IMG/VR virus record: IMGVR_UViG_3300048010_000468
Coordinates: 1-31,031 of that record
Reading direction: 5' to 3' (one strand)
From: a virus
Length of the DNA stretch: 31,031 bases
Of this stretch, positions 30,121 to 31,031 are shown piece after piece. The translations under genes were made by a program, and so were the position numbers. Below the pieces are notes generated by a model that worked only from the letters and a program-made list of their open reading frames with translations, was not told the origin of the DNA and did not search any database. The number at the start of each line of letters is the position of its first letter. The first letter of the stretch is position 1.

Positions 30121-31008
30121 ATGATGATGCGAAAGCAGAACGCCATCGGAATGATGGTCGGACTTGCAATTGGTGATGCAATGGGTTCAGCACTTGAATT
30201 TATGCCAATGAGAGACCGTGGTGATTTCATCACAGACTATCAGAAAAGTCCCTCATTTCCAATTGCTGCAGGACAGTGGACAGATGATACAAGTATGGCA
30301 CTTGCTCTTGCTGATTCACTCATTGAGAATGATGGTGAATGGACTCCACTTGCAGCAATGCAGAATTTTCTTGACTGGTATCAAACTGGTAGATTTTCTG
30401 CAATTGACCATTGTTTTGATATTGGCAATACTTGCCGAACTTCGATTGAAAATTGGATGTTAGATCCTGGGAATCCTTACCAAGGTAGCACAGATCCAAA
30501 TACATCTGGCAATGGTGCATTGATGAGAATGGCTCCCGTGATTATATCATCCTGTTCATTACATGAGGCAAGAAGCAGAGCAGAAGAACAAACATTATTA
30601 ACGCATGGTAGTTCTGAATGTATAAAATATTCCCGTGCATTTGCCTATGAATTGTTCTATTATTGTTATAGTCCGACACTTAACGTTGATTTTAAGATTC
30701 CTCGTGAAAATGTAAGACCTACTGGTTATGTGAAAGATAGTTATGAGGCTGCCTGGTGGGCAGTCAAGAATGGTAAGGACTTTGAATCAACAATCATTAA
30801 AGCAATTAATCTTGGTGGTGATGCAGATACTATTGGTGCAATTGCAGGACAAATTGCTGGTGCCTTGTATGGCGCACATAACATTCCTGATTGGATGAAA
30901 AATGGTTTATATGAATATAAAATGATTGAAGATACAGCAATCAAGCTTTTTAACATTGCAAGAAAAAGGGCAAAGAATGAACGAGAAATCAGAAAGCAAC
31001 TCAACTGA
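30121..31008 (+). CDS. ADP-ribosylglycohydrolase (DraG/ARH family)
   Basis: These enzymes remove ADP-ribose from arginine, other residues or nucleic acids. The 295-aa product shows the full metal site: GLAIGDAMGSALE (about residues 14-26), WTDDTSMALAL (53-63), GNGALMRMAP (130-139), HGSS (162-165) and INLGGDADTIGAIAG (229-243), with Asp234 and Asp236. Length matches the family. Start: three ATGs at 30121, 30124 and 30127; SD GGAG (30114-30117) fits the second or third best. Strong early promoter upstream. A role in reversing host defence or phage-made ADP-ribosylation is inference. Confidence 0.93.
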   Translation: MMMRKQNAIGMMVGLAIGDAMGSALEFMPMRDRGDFITDYQKSPSFPIAAGQWTDDTSMALALADSLIENDGEWTPLAAMQNFLDWYQTGRFSAIDHCFDIGNTCRTSIENWMLDPGNPYQGSTDPNTSGNGALMRMAPVIISSCSLHEARSRAEEQTLLTHGSSECIKYSRAFAYELFYYCYSPTLNVDFKIPRENVRPTGYVKDSYEAAWWAVKNGKDFESTIIKAINLGGDADTIGAIAGQIAGALYGAHNIPDWMKNGLYEYKMIEDTAIKLFNIARKRAKNEREIRKQLN

Positions 31009-31031
31009 TGTATTAAAAAAGACCATTCTTG
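30977..31031 (+). CDS. Start of a further gene (3' partial)
   Basis: An ATG at 30977, with AAGGG seven bases upstream, opens a frame (MNEKSESNSTDVLKKTIL) that runs off the window edge. It overlaps the end of the ADP-ribosylglycohydrolase gene by 32 bases, as other genes here do. Too little is visible to assign a function. Confidence 0.42.
   Translation, partial: MNEKSESNSTDVLKKTIL

Overview
This window is a densely packed, AT-rich stretch (roughly one third G+C by eye) of a tailed-phage genome of the T4 superfamily. The evidence is a set of recognisable T4 core genes in T4-like clusters: late sigma factor gene 55, recombination nuclease genes 47 and 46, sliding clamp 45, clamp loader 44/62, translational repressor regA and dsbA. 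Nearly everything is on the + strand, genes abut or overlap by a few bases, and no tRNA, rRNA, CRISPR array or insertion sequence was seen. The canonical sigma70-type promoters (TTGACA, 16-17 nt, extended TGn-TATrAT) suggest a proteobacterial host. The host cannot be named from the sequence. The set of GMP reductase, peptide deformylase, CobS/CobT-like pair and 2OG oxygenase resembles that of aquatic T4-like myoviruses.

Layout. (1) 1-5782: gene 55, open at the left edge and interrupted by a 314-aa LAGLIDADG intein, then 47, an unknown gene, a GMP reductase gene and 46. (2) 5790-7968: an amidoligase-like gene overlapping a peptide deformylase gene, then an unknown protein; this ends at a hairpin built on a perfect palindrome. 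(3) 8029-9289: five small unknown genes. (4) 9278-13547: a HExxH metallopeptidase/VWA protein and a MoxR/CobS-like AAA+ ATPase, each behind its own strong promoter and closed by a terminator. (5) 13626-14582: a glycosyltransferase. (6) 14588-18656: the replisome cassette 45-44-62-regA, with an Sm-like candidate, a lytic transglycosylase, dsbA and a small basic protein inserted between 45 and 44. (7) 18676-21532: two unknown proteins, dUTPase, a Cys-rich mini-protein, a membrane protein and an M15-type endolysin. (8) 21606-23592: small unknown genes, a Mom-like/GNAT protein and two small membrane proteins. (9) 23619-26791: a visibly more GC-rich accessory island with five copies of one promoter cassette, driving an HNH nuclease, small unknown genes and an AAA+ ATPase. 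(10) 26819-31031: an unknown gene facing the only minus-strand gene (a homing-endonuclease-like gene with its own late-type promoter), conserved phage proteins of unknown role, a 2OG-Fe(II) oxygenase, a tiny membrane peptide, a small lipoprotein, an ADP-ribosylglycohydrolase and the start of another gene.

How it works together (inference from family knowledge): the 45/44/62 clamp system serves replication and, with gp55, activates late transcription. gp46/47 drive recombination-dependent replication. RegA would repress early mRNAs. GMP reductase and dUTPase adjust nucleotide pools. The promoter-rich island and the Mom-like, ADP-ribosylglycohydrolase and AAA+/VWA genes are the best candidates for host takeover or counter-defence. 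The most notable signals are the intein inside the late sigma factor, the repeated promoter cassette carrying an ATGATC-N-GATCAT palindrome over the -10 region, the peptidase-VWA/AAA+ pair, the amidoligase-deformylase pair and the minus-strand homing nuclease with its own late-type promoter.
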